A DNA stretch of 64,000 bases from Izhakiella australiensis. GTDB taxonomy: Bacteria; Pseudomonadota; Gammaproteobacteria; Enterobacterales; Enterobacteriaceae. Below are positions 9,301 through 18,766 of this stretch, one piece after another. The translations under genes and the position numbers were made by a program. The notes under the pieces were generated by a model. It searched no databases and was not told the DNA's origin. It saw only the letters and a list, made by a program, of their open reading frames with translations. The stretch lies in assembly GCF_002006995.1 (NCBI RefSeq), contig NZ_MRUL01000002.1, positions 124,001-188,000 of the forward strand. Direction: 5' to 3'. Numbering within the stretch: position 1 is the first letter of the stretch; every line of letters starts with the position of its first letter.

Positions 9301-9436
9301 AGTTACTCCTGGAAACGACGCGATAAAGGTACGCCATCAGGCGTTATAACACGCTATTCAAAAAGCTACGGCTTGAGGCGACAAGCGAATTGTTGTCATA
9401 ATAGCTATGATTTTTTTTCATAACTCAGGGTCCCTG

Positions 9437-10354
9437 ATGCCACGCGACGCTCTGCCACTTAATGCCATTCATGCTTTTCTGATAACGGCCAGACATCAGA
9501 ACCTGACCCATGCCGCGCAGGAGCTATGCATCACTCAGGGCGCGGTAAGTCGTAAAATCGCCGCACTGGAGCAGTGGCTCGGTTTTAGCCTGTTTGAACG
9601 CCACGCCCGCGGACTGCGGCTGACCCTGCAAGGCAGCGCGCTACTGCCGGAGCTGCGCAGCGGCTATCTCCTGATGGAGCGAGCGCTGCAGCTGGCTAGC
9701 CAGCAGCAGGTTCCTTTGCGACTTCGGGCACCAACCTGCGCCCTGCGCTGGCTGCTGCCCCGGCTGATGACGCTGGAAAAATCGCACCCGGCGCTGCACG
9801 TGGCGCTGACCACCACCCTTGAGCACCGTAATCAGCTCGATCAGTTCGATGCGGCAATTGTTTACGGTCCTCCACAGCCGGCGGCGCTGTGCCTGTTTGA
9901 AGAATATCTGACGCCGGTAATGGCGCCAAACCTGATGCTGAGCCAGCCGACCCGGCCCCAGCATCTGAACGGGCTGACCTTTCTTCATCCCGGCGCTGAC
10001 GCCACCGACTGGCGACTGTGGCTGGGCGCTGAAAGTGACAACGTCACCATGAGCCGGAATCAACATTTTTCTACCATGGATTTAGCGATTGGCGCCGCAA
10101 TTGAGGGCTTTGGCGTGACGGTCGCCGATGTGACGCTGGTAGCGGGAGATATTGCGGCAAACAGATTAATTGCGCCTTTTAGTCAGCGCGTGAGAACCGG
10201 AGCGGTTTACAGTCTGATTGTGCGCCCGGCAGGCCAGGCGCACTGGTTACAGGAAGTGCTACAGCAGCATCTTTGTCAAAACGCCACCCACTCATCGCTG
10301 GAGTTGGCCGCCAGCGATGCCGGTTTCGGCGCTGACTTGCCCGGCAGTCGCTGA
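9437..10354 (+). CDS. LysR-family transcriptional regulator (GcvA-like)
   Basis: About 305 residues: an N-terminal winged helix ([22 protein letters not shown] then the recognition helix around [18 protein letters not shown]) and a periplasmic-binding-like effector domain. The start at 9437 is preferred over 9407 because CAGGG lies ahead of it and the fold begins about seven residues later. It is divergent from the methionine aminotransferase gene, the usual LysR arrangement, so that gene and the binding-protein gene behind it are plausible targets. The last 79 bases overlap, tail to tail, the end of the chemoreceptor gene. The effector domain is short and poorly conserved; the effector is unknown. 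Confidence 0.82.
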   Translation: MPRDALPLNAIHAFLITARHQNLTHAAQELCITQGAVSRKIAALEQWLGFSLFERHARGLRLTLQGSALLPELRSGYLLMERALQLASQQQVPLRLRAPTCALRWLLPRLMTLEKSHPALHVALTTTLEHRNQLDQFDAAIVYGPPQPAALCLFEEYLTPVMAPNLMLSQPTRPQHLNGLTFLHPGADATDWRLWLGAESDNVTMSRNQHFSTMDLAIGAAIEGFGVTVADVTLVAGDIAANRLIAPFSQRVRTGAVYSLIVRPAGQAHWLQEVLQQHLCQNATHSSLELAASDAGFGADLPGSR

Positions 10355-11940
10355 GGTAGCGGCGCAGCGGACAGCGCTTTTTCATCGTTGCCAAGGCGGA
10401 AACGGGCAACGGACTGCGTCAGGTTGACGGTCTGCTGTTCCAGCGCATTGGCGGCGGAAGCCATCTCCGAAACCAGCGACGCGTTCTGCTGCGTTACCCG
10501 GTCCATTTCATTGACGGCCGTTCCGACCTGACCAATACCTTTGCTTTGCTCTTCCGAAGCGGCAGCAATCTGTTTCATTATGTCGGTGACCGCGCTGACC
10601 GCAGTTAACATCTCTTCCATCACGGCGCCCGCGTCGTTAACCAGCCGGTTGCCGTTATCCACCCTGGCGACCGAATCGGCGATCAGCGAGCCTATCTCTT
10701 TCGCGGCATTGGCGCTGCGCTGCGCCAGGTTACGAACCTCGCTGGCGACCACGGCAAAGCCGCGCCCCTGTTCGCCCGCTCTGGCCGCTTCCACCGCGGC
10801 GTTGAGTGCCAGAATATTAGTCTGGAAAGCAATGCTGTTAATGACGTTAGTGATATCAGCAATTTTATGGGCGCTGCCGGCGATCCCTTCCATCGTGACC
10901 ACCACGTCCTGCACTAACTGCCCGCCTTTACTGGCGGTTACCGAGGCCGTATCGGCCAGCTCGCTGGCCTGGCGCGCGTTCTCCGCATTGAATTTCACCG
11001 TCGCGGTCAGCTGCTCCATGCTAGCAGCGGTTTCCTCCAGCGCTGCAGCCTGCTGTTCGGTGCGCGAAGAGAGGTCGTGGTTACCGCTGGAAATGCTGCT
11101 CGCATCATGATGAATGCTGTCGCTGGCGGTACGAATGGTCCCTACCGCCTGACGCAGACTCTGCTGCATTGAGCTTAACAGCGGCACCAGTTTACCGACG
11201 CAGTTTCGGCCAAACTCTTCCATTGGCTGGGTTAAATCGCCTTCGGCGATCAGGGTGAACTGATGGCGGATCTTCGCCAGCGGACGTACCAGTATATTGA
11301 CCAGATAGCGATCGGTGAAAATCAGAATCAGCACGCCAATAGCCACGCCGAGCATCAGTGCCGCCTTGGTAAAGTAGATGCGCCGATCGACATCCACGCG
11401 CGTTTTTTCCAGCGCGACGCTGGTCGCCTTATTAAATTTTTCAATTTCGGCGCCGAAATCGCGGCTCAGCGCTGGTGTCACTTCATTTGCCTGCTGACGA
11501 TAGGCCGTCAGGTCGTCCTGCTGCGCAAGGCGCATCTGCGGCAGGATGCCATCATTGAGCAGCTTCTCCCAGCGGTCGATAACCGACTGAGAAAGTTCAG
11601 CATTCAGGGAGGAGGAAGACTGGGCTTTAAACTCATTCAGCCGTTGTACCATGCCATCCAGCGCGCTTTGAGCGGCATTGATGCTATCGACTGAGGGCGT
11701 TTTACCCGCTTCGCGCATCCCGACAACCCGATAGAGACGCGTGATAAAGCGGAAATATTGATCGTTACCGCGGCTGAGCGTGGTCATTTGCGCCACCAGC
11801 TGGCGATCGATGTTATTACCGGTGCTCATCGCATCAAGCGCGTTCACACTATAAAAACCTACCCCGCACCAGAGTAAACAGAACAGTCCGAGCATCCACA
11901 GCATAACGCTGCGAATAGTAAAATTTTTTAGAATTCTCAT
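10276..11940 (-). CDS. Methyl-accepting chemotaxis protein
   Basis: Transmembrane chemoreceptor, 554 residues. Short cytoplasmic N terminus, TM1 about 10-32, periplasmic four-helix-bundle sensor about 33-188, TM2 about 189-211, HAMP about 212-265, and a signalling coiled coil with the invariant tip [20 protein letters not shown] and [20 protein letters not shown]. Methylation-helix Gln/Glu pairs flank it ([21 protein letters not shown]). It ends in EWVAF, which fits the x-aromatic-x-x-aromatic pentapeptide that tethers CheR and CheB on high-abundance receptors such as Tar and Tsr. The periplasmic domain lacks a ligand signature I can name. The 3' end overlaps the LysR gene by 79 bases on the opposite strand. 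Confidence 0.92.
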   Translation of the reverse strand: MRILKNFTIRSVMLWMLGLFCLLWCGVGFYSVNALDAMSTGNNIDRQLVAQMTTLSRGNDQYFRFITRLYRVVGMREAGKTPSVDSINAAQSALDGMVQRLNEFKAQSSSSLNAELSQSVIDRWEKLLNDGILPQMRLAQQDDLTAYRQQANEVTPALSRDFGAEIEKFNKATSVALEKTRVDVDRRIYFTKAALMLGVAIGVLILIFTDRYLVNILVRPLAKIRHQFTLIAEGDLTQPMEEFGRNCVGKLVPLLSSMQQSLRQAVGTIRTASDSIHHDASSISSGNHDLSSRTEQQAAALEETAASMEQLTATVKFNAENARQASELADTASVTASKGGQLVQDVVVTMEGIAGSAHKIADITNVINSIAFQTNILALNAAVEAARAGEQGRGFAVVASEVRNLAQRSANAAKEIGSLIADSVARVDNGNRLVNDAGAVMEEMLTAVSAVTDIMKQIAAASEEQSKGIGQVGTAVNEMDRVTQQNASLVSEMASAANALEQQTVNLTQSVARFRLGNDEKALSAAPLPQRLPGKSAPKPASLAANSSDEWVAF

Positions 11941-12172
11941 GGCATTACCGTCCTTACGACAATGTGATGTCAGGTCGTCACTTAGACCTCAAACACCTAT
12001 ATCGGCAAATTCAGCCAAAGCCGTATGAAAATTCAGAAGAGTTTTTCTTAACTAAAAAAAGTATCCCCGGTGAGGATGATTAGTTAACCATATGAATTTT
12101 ATCAATATAAATTAATTTCCAAAGGTTAATATTGCTTGATGATATGAATTAACATTAATAGCACGTTAACGT
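11941..12172. other. AT-rich gap between chemoreceptor and esterase genes
   Basis: The 232 bases are strongly AT-rich toward 12040-12160. They should hold the chemoreceptor promoter on the minus strand and the 3' end of the esterase transcript. No convincing hairpin terminator or open frame was seen. Confidence 0.5.
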
Positions 12173-13702
12173 TTAGTGATGAAGATGCACAAGCGCGCGC
12201 ATCAACAGGCGGAAAATTTGCATGCGCCGCAGCATAAAGCGCCGCTCCAGATTACAGCCCGCCCGACCGCGATCGCCAATACGTAGCGTCAGATCGCCGG
12301 CGCCCGGATGCCATGCCGGCCAGTCGACGTATCCCTCCAGCTTTGAGGAAAAAGGCGTGGCGTAGCGGGCAAATGCCAGCCAGTAGCCGCTGACCTGCTT
12401 TGCCATCTGGCGGTCGCCCTCGGTAAAAGGCCGCAGCGCCATCTCTGCGCTGAGATTATCAAGGGAGTTAAACACATAGGGGATTTCATTGCCGTGCCAT
12501 GCGCCATCAGGATAGATATCGCGAGAATTTTCCGAGACATAATCAAAATAATAACGCCAGCCGGGGATCCCCGCTTTATGCTGCGCCAGCGCCATAATAT
12601 ACCCCATGCAGGTGAACGTAAGATCCCGCGCCAGCAGGCGTCCAAGCGCCTGATCGTCATACAGGCCGCCATACAGCGCGCGCAATAGTTTTAGCAGCAG
12701 CCGTCGCTTGTCGCGCAGCCTGCTGACGGCGGTGGCCGGATCGATGCCGAAATAGCTCAGTACGCTGGCTTCATCGCTATTGCTTCCGACCATCAGGGGG
12801 AGCGGCTGCTGTAAACCACGGGCAAAAACCTCCAGCATCGGCTGCGGCAGCACCCGGTCACCGCTGATAGCGACCGGGCCATTAGCCATTGCCCGATCCA
12901 GCGGCCAGAAGGCATCAGCAGGCAGCGCTCGCAGCTGCTCTGCGCTGGCGTTGTGCAAGTTGAAATGGCGTGCCAGACGCTGCCCTTTCTCCAGCGCCTG
13001 TTCGCGCGTGCTGTCCGGCAGCGCGTAAGCGCTCTGAGCAATGCCTTTATGAAACAGCCCCGTTGCCAGCGGTGAAGCAAACAGCGACAGCACGCTACGC
13101 GCACCGGAGGATTCGCCAAACAGGGTGACGTTATGCTTGTCGCCGCCAAACGCCTCAATATTACGCTGCACCCACATCAGCGCGGTTATCTGATCGAGTA
13201 AGGCAAAATTATTCACCGGCGTTTCGCCATCATATTCAGCATCCAGCGCCGGATGCGCGAAAAATCCCAGATGGCCAAGGCGGTAATTGATGGTGACGAT
13301 GACGACGCCCTCAGCGGCAAGCGGTGCGCCAACATAGGGAGGCAGGCCGCCGGAGCCAACGGCGAAGCCGCCGCCGTGAAGCCATACCATTACCGGCATG
13401 GGGGTCGCGGGTTTCAGCTCGGGCGTCCAGAGGTTAAGGTAAAGACAATCTTCGCTGAAAGCGCCGGGGTCGCCGCCGCCGACCGCCGTGCAATATTCGC
13501 GGCTTTGCCAGCTGGCGCTGCCCCACTGCGTAGCATCACGCTCGCCCTGCCAGGGCGTGACCGCCTGCGGCGTGCGCCAGCGTAACGCGCCGGTGGGCGG
13601 GGCGGCGTAGGGAATACCTCTGAATACGAAAACATCGTCATCCATGGTGCCACGCAGAACGCCCTCTGCGGTTTCAATCCGACTGAAACGGGTCTGTCTC
13701 AT
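12173..13702 (-). CDS. Type-B carboxylesterase / para-nitrobenzyl esterase family
   Basis: Alpha/beta-hydrolase of 509 residues with no signal peptide, so probably cytoplasmic. Family motifs: FRGIPYAAPPTG near the N terminus, SEDCLYLNLWTP, oxyanion-hole HGGGF (109-113), the nucleophile elbow GESSG with Ser198, an acidic residue in SNSDEAS, and the catalytic His in WHGNEIPYVF. Such enzymes hydrolyse carboxylic esters with broad range; the natural substrate here is not evident. It is flanked by a chemoreceptor and a DoxX gene with no obvious operon partner. Confidence 0.87.
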   Translation of the reverse strand: MRQTRFSRIETAEGVLRGTMDDDVFVFRGIPYAAPPTGALRWRTPQAVTPWQGERDATQWGSASWQSREYCTAVGGGDPGAFSEDCLYLNLWTPELKPATPMPVMVWLHGGGFAVGSGGLPPYVGAPLAAEGVVIVTINYRLGHLGFFAHPALDAEYDGETPVNNFALLDQITALMWVQRNIEAFGGDKHNVTLFGESSGARSVLSLFASPLATGLFHKGIAQSAYALPDSTREQALEKGQRLARHFNLHNASAEQLRALPADAFWPLDRAMANGPVAISGDRVLPQPMLEVFARGLQQPLPLMVGSNSDEASVLSYFGIDPATAVSRLRDKRRLLLKLLRALYGGLYDDQALGRLLARDLTFTCMGYIMALAQHKAGIPGWRYYFDYVSENSRDIYPDGAWHGNEIPYVFNSLDNLSAEMALRPFTEGDRQMAKQVSGYWLAFARYATPFSSKLEGYVDWPAWHPGAGDLTLRIGDRGRAGCNLERRFMLRRMQIFRLLMRALVHLHH

Positions 13703-13895
13703 GATCTATTCCATGCTGATTACAACCACCAGTATTTACACTGAGGCCCGACCTGTCCATAGCCGACGTCCATTTGCAGACTTTGCTGAAAATCCAGCCT
13801 GTTTCACTGAAAAAGATAATCAGGGAAATTGAGTGACATCACGGCGGATTTTCCACTAAATTCAATAGCGTGAAATTATAATTGAGGACTGTTTC

Positions 13896-14330
13896 ATGTT
13901 TTCTGCGATTAATGGCGCTTTCAGCCGCCTTGCCGACCATCCGGATCTGGGTAAGCTTTTGCTGCGCCTGACTATTGGTATTTTGCTGCTGTTTCACGGT
14001 GTGTATAAAATTCAACATGGCGTGGGCTGGATAGGCCATATGCTTTCCGCCCACGGTTTACCCGCCTTTATCGCTTATGGCGCTTATATTGGCGAAGTCG
14101 TTGCGCCAGCGATGGTGATTATCGGCTTTCTTACCCGCCCGGCCGGCTTCATCATTGCGGTGAACCTGGTGGTCGCGGTGCTGCTGGTCGGTATGGGCCA
14201 GTGGACCCATCGCACCGGCGTGGGCGCCTGGGCGCTGGAAAGTGAAATGTTCTATTTTATGGGCGGCATTCTGATCATGCTGCTGGGCGCAGGCAAATAT
14301 ACCCTGATACGCGACGCCCGTTTGCAATAA
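13896..14330 (+). CDS. DoxX-family inner-membrane protein
   Basis: Small integral membrane protein of 144 residues with four predicted helices (about 22-42, 55-78, 82-103, 118-138). The first segment LLLRLTIGILLLFHGVYKIQHG is the typical DoxX start, and conserved Gly/Arg residues follow. DoxX proteins have been linked to quinone, thiosulphate or redox-stress functions in other organisms, but enterobacterial members are mostly uncharacterised. GAGG sits about nine bases before the start. A strong hairpin follows the stop. Confidence 0.8.
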   Translation: MFSAINGAFSRLADHPDLGKLLLRLTIGILLLFHGVYKIQHGVGWIGHMLSAHGLPAFIAYGAYIGEVVAPAMVIIGFLTRPAGFIIAVNLVVAVLLVGMGQWTHRTGVGAWALESEMFYFMGGILIMLLGAGKYTLIRDARLQ

Positions 14331-14334
14331 CAGG

Positions 14335-14368
14335 CCGCCGGGCGACGACGTCGCCCGGCGGTTATTTC
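14335..14368 (+). terminator. Strong GC hairpin between doxX and ydcJ
   Basis: A perfect 12-bp stem CCGCCGGGCGAC/GTCGCCCGGCGG with a 3-base loop begins four bases after the DoxX stop and is followed by TTATTT. The T-rich tail overlaps the ydcJ stop codon. It probably serves the DoxX gene and may block read-through in both directions. Confidence 0.65.
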
Positions 14369-15708
14369 CCCAGACATTCAGCCAGGCTTTGTTGCTGCAG
14401 CTCTTCATACAAGGCAATTTCATCAATCACCTGCGCGCCAAGCGCCTGTTCAAACTGCTCTCTGCTAGCTGCGCCCTGCGTTATCGATCTCGGCCCGTCA
14501 GCTAAATTTGACTGAAAGATACCAGCGGCGCTTACCGGTAAAAAATCTTCGTAAATCATCGGAGATGCTGACAGCAGCCCCTGATCGATCGCCCGCTGCG
14601 GATCCGTCAGTCCCGCCAGGCGCTCAGGATGACGCCGGCCATTCTCGGTAAGATAATACTGGAAAAAAGCCAGTCCCTGCTGGCGCAGGGTGATTTCGTT
14701 GTGGGGAAAGATGCTGAAGACTTCGCTCAGCCTGCGCTGATGGCTGAGGTTATCTTCACCCTGTCCTGCCTCGCGCAGCAGGCCGTCATACAGCGCCCGT
14801 CCTTTCGCCGTCAGGGCAACGCCGCGCTGTTCGATTTCACCAAAGCGAGCAGTGTGCGCGCCCTGCTCACCGCCGTGAAATCGCACCGGCTCTTCCAGCG
14901 CTTTAAAGCTGGTCTGGCGCAACAACAGCGGCACATCGCGACGCGGCGGCCCTTCAATCAGTGCTTTTGGCGTGATGCCGTAAGACGGCATCAGCGCCTG
15001 CACTCTGTCGATATCTAGCGTGCGCGGCGTCAGATGATTAATATGGCATCCGGGAAAGCAGACCACATCGGCAATCAGGCGATGCTGCGCGGCAAGCGCC
15101 CGATAGGTTTCACCGTCGACCGTTGTTTGCCCATGCCAGCGAAACGTCTCCAGCAGCTCCCGGATAAAGGACTGCGCCTGCGCCTCGTCCAGACCACCCT
15201 GCTGTTCACAGGTTTGCAGCAAAGCCTGGCATTGCGGCGTAAAAATATCCCGCTTAGCCAGAATCTGCCGTGCCTGCGCGCGTAGCGGCTGGCTTTCAAT
15301 CAATTCCAGCCGCAGCAGTGAGGTAAACAAGCGAAACGGATTACGCTTTAACGCCGCGCGCTCTACCGGGCGAAAAGCCGTCGAGTGAACGGGCACGCCA
15401 GCTTGTGACAGATCATAATAGCCAACGGGGAACATGCCCATGACGGCAAATAGCCGGCGCAGCATATTCAGTTCTCCGGCGCTGCCTACGCGGATCGCGC
15501 CGTGGCGCTCAACGTTAAGGCGGGCCAGCTCGTCCTGAGATGCCAGCCTGTTACGCAGCGCCGGCTGTTGGCTCAGCACCTCGTCATTCACCTGCGCCAC
15601 CAGCTTGAGCAACGTACCGTACTGCGGTACCTCCTGCTGGTACATGGCCGACATGGCTTGCGAGAAACCTTCACGAATGCTATCCGCTGTAACCCAGTTC
15701 TGATTCAT
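14362..15708 (-). CDS. ydcJ: YdcJ, 2-oxoadipate dioxygenase/decarboxylase family (HglS-like)
   Basis: Cytoplasmic metalloenzyme of 448 residues, closely matching E. coli YdcJ throughout (SQAMSAMYQQEVPQYGTLL, NVERHGAIRVG, CFPGCHINHLTPRTLDIDRV). The characterised Pseudomonas homologue HglS converts 2-oxoadipate to D-2-hydroxyglutarate in lysine breakdown using Fe(II). Likely metal ligands are the His in ERHGAIR, the His in CHINHLTPR and a C-terminal Glu. Start placed at the ATG at 15708 because GAGGTG stands five bases upstream; the GTG at 15720 lies inside that ribosome site. It is divergent from the LysR gene ydcI, as in E. coli. Confidence 0.92.
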   Translation of the reverse strand: MNQNWVTADSIREGFSQAMSAMYQQEVPQYGTLLKLVAQVNDEVLSQQPALRNRLASQDELARLNVERHGAIRVGSAGELNMLRRLFAVMGMFPVGYYDLSQAGVPVHSTAFRPVERAALKRNPFRLFTSLLRLELIESQPLRAQARQILAKRDIFTPQCQALLQTCEQQGGLDEAQAQSFIRELLETFRWHGQTTVDGETYRALAAQHRLIADVVCFPGCHINHLTPRTLDIDRVQALMPSYGITPKALIEGPPRRDVPLLLRQTSFKALEEPVRFHGGEQGAHTARFGEIEQRGVALTAKGRALYDGLLREAGQGEDNLSHQRRLSEVFSIFPHNEITLRQQGLAFFQYYLTENGRRHPERLAGLTDPQRAIDQGLLSASPMIYEDFLPVSAAGIFQSNLADGPRSITQGAASREQFEQALGAQVIDEIALYEELQQQSLAECLGK

Positions 15709-15845
15709 TGCGCACCTCACCGCCGTGGTAATGCTGCAAGGTTAGAGGATCGCCATGCGCGCGTTGAAATTTATTGTGATTCTGTGAAGCCTGCCATTCT
15801 GCTATTGCCGTCGTTGACGGATAAACCATATCTTAAGGTAATCGT

Positions 15846-15859
15846 ACTTAACATTAAGT
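15846..15859. promoter_or_regulatory. Palindrome in the ydcJ-ydcI divergent region (possible LysR operator)
   Basis: The 327 bases between the divergent ydcJ and ydcI genes contain the perfect 14-base palindrome ACTTAACATTAAGT and, at 15972-15982, the related GTTAAGTTAAC. Both share a TTAA core. They are candidate YdcI binding sites on position and symmetry alone. No other gene or RNA is visible in this gap. Confidence 0.4.
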
Positions 15860-16035
15860 GGTCGATGCTGACGACGAGTTTAATCAGAAAAAGGCATAGG
15901 CTCGCCGGTGTCAGCGCAGAGAAAGTGATGATAAAACGTGCAAACAGGCTGAATGTTAATTATATTTTGCAGTTAAGTTAACAAAACAAAGCAGCAAACC
16001 TTGCCGCCAGTTGGTCGATATCATTACTGTGAGTT

Positions 16036-16959
16036 ATGGACAGAAATCACCTTTTCAATCAGCGCATTCGCCTGCGTCATCTGCATACCTTTGTCGCCGT
16101 TGCGCAACAGGGAACCTTAGGTCGTGCTGCAGAAACCCTTAGCCTCAGTCAGCCTGCGCTGTCTAAGACCCTTAACGAGCTGGAAGAATTAACCGGTACC
16201 CGTTTGCTGGATCGCGGTCGGCTGGGCGCGCAGCTGACCACGATGGGCGAGCAGTTTCTCACCCATGCCGTGCGGGTACTTGACGCCCTTAACCACGCCG
16301 GGCAGTCATTTAATCATACCGTAAATGAAGAGCCCGCCGTGCTGCGGCTCGGGGTGCTGACCACCGTCGCGCTGGGGATGCTGCCCTCGATTCTCGATCG
16401 CTTTCACCAGCAGCAGCCTAACACGCTGGTACAGGTCGCCACCCTGCATAATAACGTCCTGCTCGCCGGGCTAAAAGCTGATGAGTTTGATGTCGGTATT
16501 GGCCGTATGGCGGCGCCGGATCTTATGGCGGGATTAAGCTATGAGCTACTGTTTCTGGAATCGCTGAGGCTGGTCGTTCGTCCCGACCACCCTCTTTTAA
16601 GTGACAACGTAACGCTGTCGCGCGCCCTAAGCTGGCCGGTGGTTATCTCACCTGAAGGAACGGCCCCCAGACGCATTGCCGATAACATGCTGAAAGAGCA
16701 AGGCTGTCAGTTGCCTACAACCCTGGTGGAAACCTCGGCAACGTCGCTGGCACGCCAGCTGGCACTGCGCTATGACTATGTCTGGTTTGTGCCATCCGGC
16801 GCTATCAAAGAGGACCTGACGCACAACGCGCTGGCGGCGCTGCCTATCGCCTCTCACGGGCCGGGAGAACCGGTGGGTATCATCACCCGTTCCGGTCACC
16901 CGCTCAGCGTCGGGGCGGAGATTATGCTGGCCGCCATTCGTAAATCACACGCCGGCTGA
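16036..16959 (+). CDS. ydcI: LysR-family regulator YdcI
   Basis: 307 residues, nearly collinear with E. coli YdcI (QRIRLRHLHTFVAVAQQGTLGRAAETL, then SLSQPALSKTLNELEELTG as the DNA-reading helix, and LLFLESLRLVVRPDHPLL in the effector domain). YdcI is a conserved regulator linked to acid-stress survival and carbon metabolism in Salmonella and E. coli. It is divergent from ydcJ, preserving the E. coli pairing, so ydcJ and ydcI itself are the expected targets. It is followed after four bases by the convergent smrA gene. Confidence 0.93.
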   Translation: MDRNHLFNQRIRLRHLHTFVAVAQQGTLGRAAETLSLSQPALSKTLNELEELTGTRLLDRGRLGAQLTTMGEQFLTHAVRVLDALNHAGQSFNHTVNEEPAVLRLGVLTTVALGMLPSILDRFHQQQPNTLVQVATLHNNVLLAGLKADEFDVGIGRMAAPDLMAGLSYELLFLESLRLVVRPDHPLLSDNVTLSRALSWPVVISPEGTAPRRIADNMLKEQGCQLPTTLVETSATSLARQLALRYDYVWFVPSGAIKEDLTHNALAALPIASHGPGEPVGIITRSGHPLSVGAEIMLAAIRKSHAG

Positions 16960-16962
16960 CGC

Positions 16963-17529
16963 TTAACGACTGTGCTTGGCATGGCGCTCACGATTTTCTT
17001 CACGCGCTCTGGCGCTTTTGCGCAATCCAACATAGCAGGCGCCGCCGCCGCCGTGCTGAGGCTGCGCCATACAAAAAGCCTGTACCTGGTCAAATTGCTG
17101 CAACCAGCGCGCCAGGTAGCTGCGCACTATATTGGCATGGGCTTCATTATCCCGGCCTTTACCATGAATAATTAACAAATTACGCAGGCTGTCTTTTTCT
17201 GCCTCACACAAAAAACGCCATAGCGACTGACGACAGTTTTCCACCGGCTGGCGCAGCAGGTTAAGGCTGGCATCCAGGGAATATTTGCCCAAACGCAGCT
17301 TATCCAGCACCCCTTGCTGGATGCCCTCCGCTTTGTACTCCAGCGGCATATTGCAGGGAATAATTTCCAGATACCCCCGCAGCAGGGGATTATCAAGCTG
17401 CTGTTCGTCGGGATGCGCACGCTGCGCACTGGCGGCGGGTGGTTTCATCCAGTGGATGCTGGCGCAATCTTTTAGCGGCGTGACGTCGCTCATTGCGTCG
17501 AGAAACAGGTCTTTATCGTCAAGGTTCAT
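16963..17529 (-). CDS. smrA: SmrA (YdaL), Smr-domain endonuclease
   Basis: 188 residues, very like E. coli SmrA/YdaL. It has an N-terminal extension MNLDDKDLFLDAMSDVTPLK, a linker with LEYKAEGIQQGVLDKLRLGKY, and the C-terminal Smr domain with LLIIHGKGRDNEAHANIVRSYLARWL and HGGGGACYVGLRKS. E. coli SmrA nicks DNA in vitro; its cellular role is unclear. GGGGGAG stands ten bases before the start. It ends four bases from the convergent ydcI stop. Confidence 0.92.
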   Translation of the reverse strand: MNLDDKDLFLDAMSDVTPLKDCASIHWMKPPAASAQRAHPDEQQLDNPLLRGYLEIIPCNMPLEYKAEGIQQGVLDKLRLGKYSLDASLNLLRQPVENCRQSLWRFLCEAEKDSLRNLLIIHGKGRDNEAHANIVRSYLARWLQQFDQVQAFCMAQPQHGGGGACYVGLRKSARAREENRERHAKHSR

Positions 17530-17639
17530 GGTTTTGCTCCCCCCGGCAATTATAGCGTGCAGCCAACAGGCTGCGATGTTTGCAGCCCGAAAGAGGTTAT
17601 ACCGTGGCGTGTAGCAAAAGGCTATGGCAGAAGAGCAGT

Positions 17640-18590
17640 TTACAACTGTGCAAGAGCGAAACGCGCGCTTTCTTCATCGGTAATCAGTCCGCTAATCCAG
17701 CCGCCTTTTAACACCGCGGTAATTGCCTGATGTTTTACTTTGCCGCCGGCAAAGGCAATCACCTCGCGGCCGGTGTTCGGCGTTAGCGTGACGCTGGTCA
17801 GCCGCTCATCCAGTTCACTGGCCACCCGCTTGCCATCTTCGCCGATAAAGTGGCCGATCATTTCTGCTACCACATGCTGCTGCTTAAGGCGTTCTACCTG
17901 CGGATCGCTGATAAAACCGTCGACGTTCAATGGGCAGCCGGCATCAACGTTACCAATTCCGATAAACATCACGTTCGCCCTGCGCGCCTGATCGGTCACC
18001 GTACGATAAATTCGGTGATTGCACCACAGATCGCGATCTTCAGCGCTATCGGCATACAGCGGCGCCGGCAGGATAAAATAACGGCCCTGGGTTTTCTCCG
18101 CCATCCACAAAGGAACGTCATAGCGGGTACAGGCACCGTCGCTGGCGATCGCCCCGATGAGCGATACGCAGCTATGCTGAGGGGCGTCAAATTCAGGTAG
18201 CTCGTCAATGGTTGCGCGCAGCATGCGCCCGGAACCAACCGCGATGATTTGCGGCTGCGGCAGGCGCAGCGTCTGGGCCATCACCTCGGCGCCCGCCACG
18301 GCAATCATTTTTTGCAATCCCTGCCCCTCGTGCTCTCCGGCAGGCACCACCTGACACACCGACAGACCGTAGCGGGTCTTCAACTGTTCAGCCAGATCCA
18401 TGCAGGTTGCCACCGGATGCTGGATATGTACGCTTACCAATCCCTGCTCTGAAGCCATCGCCACCAGACGCTGGGCCACCTGGCGTGAAACCCCTAGCTT
18501 TTCGGCAATATCCTGCTGAGTTTCACCGGCAATGTAATACATCCAGGCTGCGCGGGCTGCCTGGTCGAGTTTTCTGTCATATTTGCTCAT
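17640..18590 (-). CDS. dalR: DalR-like SorC/DeoR-family sugar-responsive regulator
   Basis: 316 residues: N-terminal helix-turn-helix (AAWMYYIAGETQQDIAEKLGVSRQVAQRLVAMA) and a C-terminal sugar-binding (SorC) domain with VGSGRML and GIGNVD segments. It is divergent from a D-arabinitol dehydrogenase-kinase-transporter operon with 176 bases between, matching the Klebsiella dal arrangement, so it most likely controls that operon and itself in response to a pentitol or its phosphate. Repeated GCAAA-GCCCA elements in the shared region are candidate operators. The regulator family is certain; the effector is inferred from context. Confidence 0.85.
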   Translation of the reverse strand: MSKYDRKLDQAARAAWMYYIAGETQQDIAEKLGVSRQVAQRLVAMASEQGLVSVHIQHPVATCMDLAEQLKTRYGLSVCQVVPAGEHEGQGLQKMIAVAGAEVMAQTLRLPQPQIIAVGSGRMLRATIDELPEFDAPQHSCVSLIGAIASDGACTRYDVPLWMAEKTQGRYFILPAPLYADSAEDRDLWCNHRIYRTVTDQARRANVMFIGIGNVDAGCPLNVDGFISDPQVERLKQQHVVAEMIGHFIGEDGKRVASELDERLTSVTLTPNTGREVIAFAGGKVKHQAITAVLKGGWISGLITDEESARFALAQL

Positions 18591-18632
18591 GGTGATTCCG
18601 TCTTAACGCCTTGATTCATCCTGCTCTGAATA

Positions 18633-18653
18633 TTTGCCCACGCAATGGGCAAA
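18633..18653. promoter_or_regulatory. Inverted repeat, candidate DalR operator 1
   Basis: TTTGCCCA and TGGGCAAA face each other across five bases, a perfect 8-bp inverted repeat 37 bases from the regulator start. The same GCAAA/GCCCA words recur near the dalD start, which argues for a regulator-specific site. Confidence 0.55.
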
Positions 18654-18704
18654 AGTAAAAAATGTGATCCTGCCCGCAGACAGCCTGCGATGAAATGCTC
18701 AGTC

Positions 18705-18749
18705 TATAGTCATATCAGGCAAAAGCCCAACCATGGAGCAAATGCCCAA
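18705..18749. promoter_or_regulatory. dalD promoter -10 and tandem GCAAA-GCCCAA elements
   Basis: TATAGT at 18705-18710 is a candidate -10 box for dalD. Just downstream GCAAAAGCCCAA (18719-18730) and GCAAATGCCCAA (18738-18749) repeat at a 19-base spacing, and both resemble the half-sites of the inverted repeat at 18633. Binding here would block dalD transcription initiation. Confidence 0.5.
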
Positions 18750-18766
18750 TCTCCGAGGACGCAGTT

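Noticed and set aside
9407-9436. Upstream ATG for the LysR gene
   Set aside because: No ribosome site; the residues added are not part of the winged-helix fold.
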